DNA of 6,979 bases from Sutterella sp. Lineage in GTDB: Bacteria > Pseudomonadota > Gammaproteobacteria > Burkholderiales > Burkholderiaceae_F. A program made the translations under genes and the position numbers. Below the pieces are notes generated by a model, which was not told the DNA's origin, searched no databases, and saw only the letters and a program-made list of their open reading frames with translations. The DNA lies in assembly GCA_019418235.1 (NCBI GenBank), contig DYCH01000034.1:1-6979 (forward strand), written 5' to 3'. Shown here piece by piece: positions 5,168 through 6,979 of the stretch (positions are counted from its first letter, which is position 1; each line of letters opens with the position of its first letter).

Positions 5168-6900
5168 TACAACTCCGGCCCTAAACCAATATAAAACTGC
5201 CAATTGTTGGGAGCGCCACTGCCAACCGGTCGAGCAATATCCAATTTAATTGGTCCCAAAGGCGACTCCCATCGCACACCCAAACCAGCCCCTTTTTTCA
5301 CCTTAAAGTCTTGCCAACGATCAACCGCATCCCCAAAATCCATAAAGGCTGCCGCCCACCATTTGCCCGTTACTTTAAATTGATACTCAACACTGCCCGT
5401 AAAAAGTTTCGTTGCACCGGTTAAGTCCCCATTTTCATCACGAGGTGAAATGGACTCGTAGTCATAACCACGAAGGCTTCGATCGCCCCCTGCAAAATAA
5501 CGTAAATCAGGGGGAACGTTCTTAAAGTCATTCGTTTCAATCCAACCGGCGTGAGAACGAAGAACAAAACGATGGCGCTCGGCAAACGTACGAATCAACG
5601 TGTGTTGCATCTCCAACGCAACAAAATCAGCATCCGACCCCCACAAAGAATCCGACCACTGGATGGTATAGCGTTGAGAGTCTCCCCATCGTGGCATCAA
5701 GCCTCCGCGAGAACGTGTTTTTGAAAGCGTTGCTCCTGGATAAAGAAGCATGGTGTTTTGACTTTGTTGGCCTTGCGTAAAACTGTCCAGTTTCCACGTT
5801 AAGTGCAATGCCTTTAACCATCCGTCATACGGTTCCCAATAGCGAGAGGCCATTAAAGTTGCCGCATCAGACTCGGTATCATTCAAGTTTTTTCGTTTGT
5901 AGCCACCTTGAAAAAGGTAATAGTGCTCAAGCGGACTCTCCATTAACGGTAATTTGTACGTGGAATCCAACGTTTGCTCGTAGCGAGAAACCTCCGATCC
6001 GATTTCTAAACTATGCCCTTTGTCGTTAAGCCACGGTTTCGTCCATTTCACTTTTCCGCGTGGCCCGACATTCGTGGAATACCCCAAACCCGTTTCCACC
6101 AAATTTCCCTTTCTGGGGGTCAACATGGCCACAATCGGCACATTTTTATCAGGATCCTCACGACCGGCTTCAATATCCGGCGTTAACAAAATCGACTGAA
6201 ACCATTGCGTTTTTGAAAGACGTTCGTTTAACTGCGCTAAGGCAGCCGCATCGTAATAATCCCCTTCTTTGAAAGGAACGATGTTTTGAAGAATGGTAGG
6301 ACGAATTTGAGAGTCTAAAAATTGCACGCTACCAAAACGATAACGCTCACCCGTGTCATAAATTAAATCCCAATAGGCTTTGTGTTCAGTAACATTCACG
6401 CCCAGTTGTTTCTTAATAAAGTCAGCATCAAAGTAACCGCGCTGTGCACTTAACGATTGCAACTCACTTTTAAAATCTTCGTACTGACCTTGATTTAAAG
6501 CTCCCCCTAAATTGGGGCGCTGCTCCAAAAGATTCGCAAAAACCGAATCCTCTTTTCCGTTACCTAAAAGAACAACGTTCGTTGCTGCCAATCGTACAGC
6601 TTCGCCTGGCTCAACATTGACGTCAAGAATGGCGTCTTTACCTTTGTCTTTCCATTGATACTGAATGTTGGGTTCATAGTGACCGAGCGCTTCAAGGGCG
6701 CTACGAACGGCATCATTGACTTGAGCTCGGTAAAGCCGAGGCGATGAGATATTGGAATGATCAACTGAGACCAATTGCGCTTCAACATTTTCTTTGAGTG
6801 CACCATCGAGCCCCTGAAGCTTTACTTCAAAAGCTTCAAGCGACAAAGGCAATGTTGCCAAACAACATAGCCCGATCGTACGCACAAATAAAGATGACAC
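5167..6900 (-). CDS. tamA: TamA, outer-membrane Omp85-family assembly protein
   Basis: The outer-membrane half of the TAM complex, related to BamA. Numbered from the upstream TTG at 6912 (581 residues; the GTG used here removes four), it has a signal peptide to about A27 (CLATLPLSLEA), three POTRA domains (about 28-102, 105-187 and 192-266), and a 16-strand barrel from about 268. The barrel carries the loop-6 motif in RYFAGGDRSLRGYDYESISP (471-490), then SPLGPIKLDIARPV (550-563) and the terminal beta-signal FYIGLGPEL, which matches the E. coli TamA ending. The start is uncertain. TTG at 6912 has GAGGA directly against it, with no spacing for ribosome binding. GTG at 6900 has that GAGGA 12 bases upstream and gives a cleaner signal peptide (MSSLFVRTIGLCC). 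An in-frame TGA at 6918-6916 rules out any earlier start. No promoter is visible inside the window. Confidence 0.94.
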   Translation of the reverse strand: MSSLFVRTIGLCCLATLPLSLEAFEVKLQGLDGALKENVEAQLVSVDHSNISSPRLYRAQVNDAVRSALEALGHYEPNIQYQWKDKGKDAILDVNVEPGEAVRLAATNVVLLGNGKEDSVFANLLEQRPNLGGALNQGQYEDFKSELQSLSAQRGYFDADFIKKQLGVNVTEHKAYWDLIYDTGERYRFGSVQFLDSQIRPTILQNIVPFKEGDYYDAAALAQLNERLSKTQWFQSILLTPDIEAGREDPDKNVPIVAMLTPRKGNLVETGLGYSTNVGPRGKVKWTKPWLNDKGHSLEIGSEVSRYEQTLDSTYKLPLMESPLEHYYLFQGGYKRKNLNDTESDAATLMASRYWEPYDGWLKALHLTWKLDSFTQGQQSQNTMLLYPGATLSKTRSRGGLMPRWGDSQRYTIQWSDSLWGSDADFVALEMQHTLIRTFAERHRFVLRSHAGWIETNDFKNVPPDLRYFAGGDRSLRGYDYESISPRDENGDLTGATKLFTGSVEYQFKVTGKWWAAAFMDFGDAVDRWQDFKVKKGAGLGVRWESPLGPIKLDIARPVGSGAPNNWQFYIGLGPEL

Positions 6901-6915
6901 GTTGGTTTCCAATCC

Positions 6916-6979
6916 TCAGCAAATAAGACTGATTGTATCGCGTTGAGCTTGATTATCTGTTTCAGACATATTTCTATTC
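6916..6979 (-). CDS. Possible end of an upstream gene or leader peptide before tamA
   Basis: On the minus strand a frame is open from the right edge to TGA at 6918-6916, three bases before the TTG at 6912 and in the same frame as tamA. It contains an ATG at 6969, giving a 17-residue peptide (MSETDNQAQRDTISLIC). No good ribosome-binding site precedes that ATG, though only ten bases upstream are visible. The tight spacing suits an operon gene whose C-terminus enters the window, or a short coupled leader. Twenty open codons alone are weak evidence. Confidence 0.35.
   Translation of the reverse strand, partial: NRNMSETDNQAQRDTISLIC

Noticed and set aside
5167..5203. Longer tamB start 12 codons upstream
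   Set aside because: It would lie within the end of tamA and places a tryptophan-containing stretch before the natural basic start; the TAATG overlap with GGAG upstream is the better start.

Overview
The window looks like chromosomal DNA of a Gram-negative proteobacterium. Three well-preserved core genes (alr, tamB, tamA) and two tRNA genes with encoded CCA ends fill most of it. The tamA/tamB pair requires an outer membrane. The alanine racemase and the tRNA sequences look most like those of betaproteobacteria (Burkholderiales-type), but that placement is a judgement by eye. I see no complete defence system, insertion sequence or CRISPR array.

Layout from left to right. Positions 2-205 (+) hold the 3' end of an AT-rich gene I do not recognise; it runs off the left edge and contains unusual inverted repeats. 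A short AT-rich gap (206-320) separates it from the convergent alr gene (321-1409, -), alanine racemase, which supplies D-alanine for peptidoglycan. The stretch 1410-1937 has no convincing protein gene. It holds a probable alr promoter, a 3' fragment of a tRNA-Ser gene (1569-1614), three near-identical sites repeated at exactly 40 bp (1631-1750), and the promoter of the intact tRNA-Ser(GCU) gene (1938-2031, +). A likely terminator follows, then tRNA-Gln(CUG) on the other strand (2119-2193, -).

The right two thirds is the translocation and assembly module, tamA-tamB, on the minus strand. tamA (outer-membrane Omp85/POTRA protein) comes first in transcription and its stop codon overlaps the tamB start by one base. 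tamB is an inner-membrane-anchored AsmA-like protein that ends in the DUF490 domain. Together they form an envelope-spanning system that helps assemble outer-membrane proteins and/or move phospholipid to the outer membrane. A frame that stops three bases before the first tamA start and stays open to the right edge suggests another gene or leader peptide upstream in the same operon. tRNA-Gln lies about 90 bp downstream of tamB on the same strand and could be reached by tam transcription.

The part most worth a second look is 1569-1750: a duplicated tRNA 3' end directly followed by evenly spaced palindromic sites. It resembles the scar of an integrated element, but the order of the two tRNA copies does not fit a simple single insertion.
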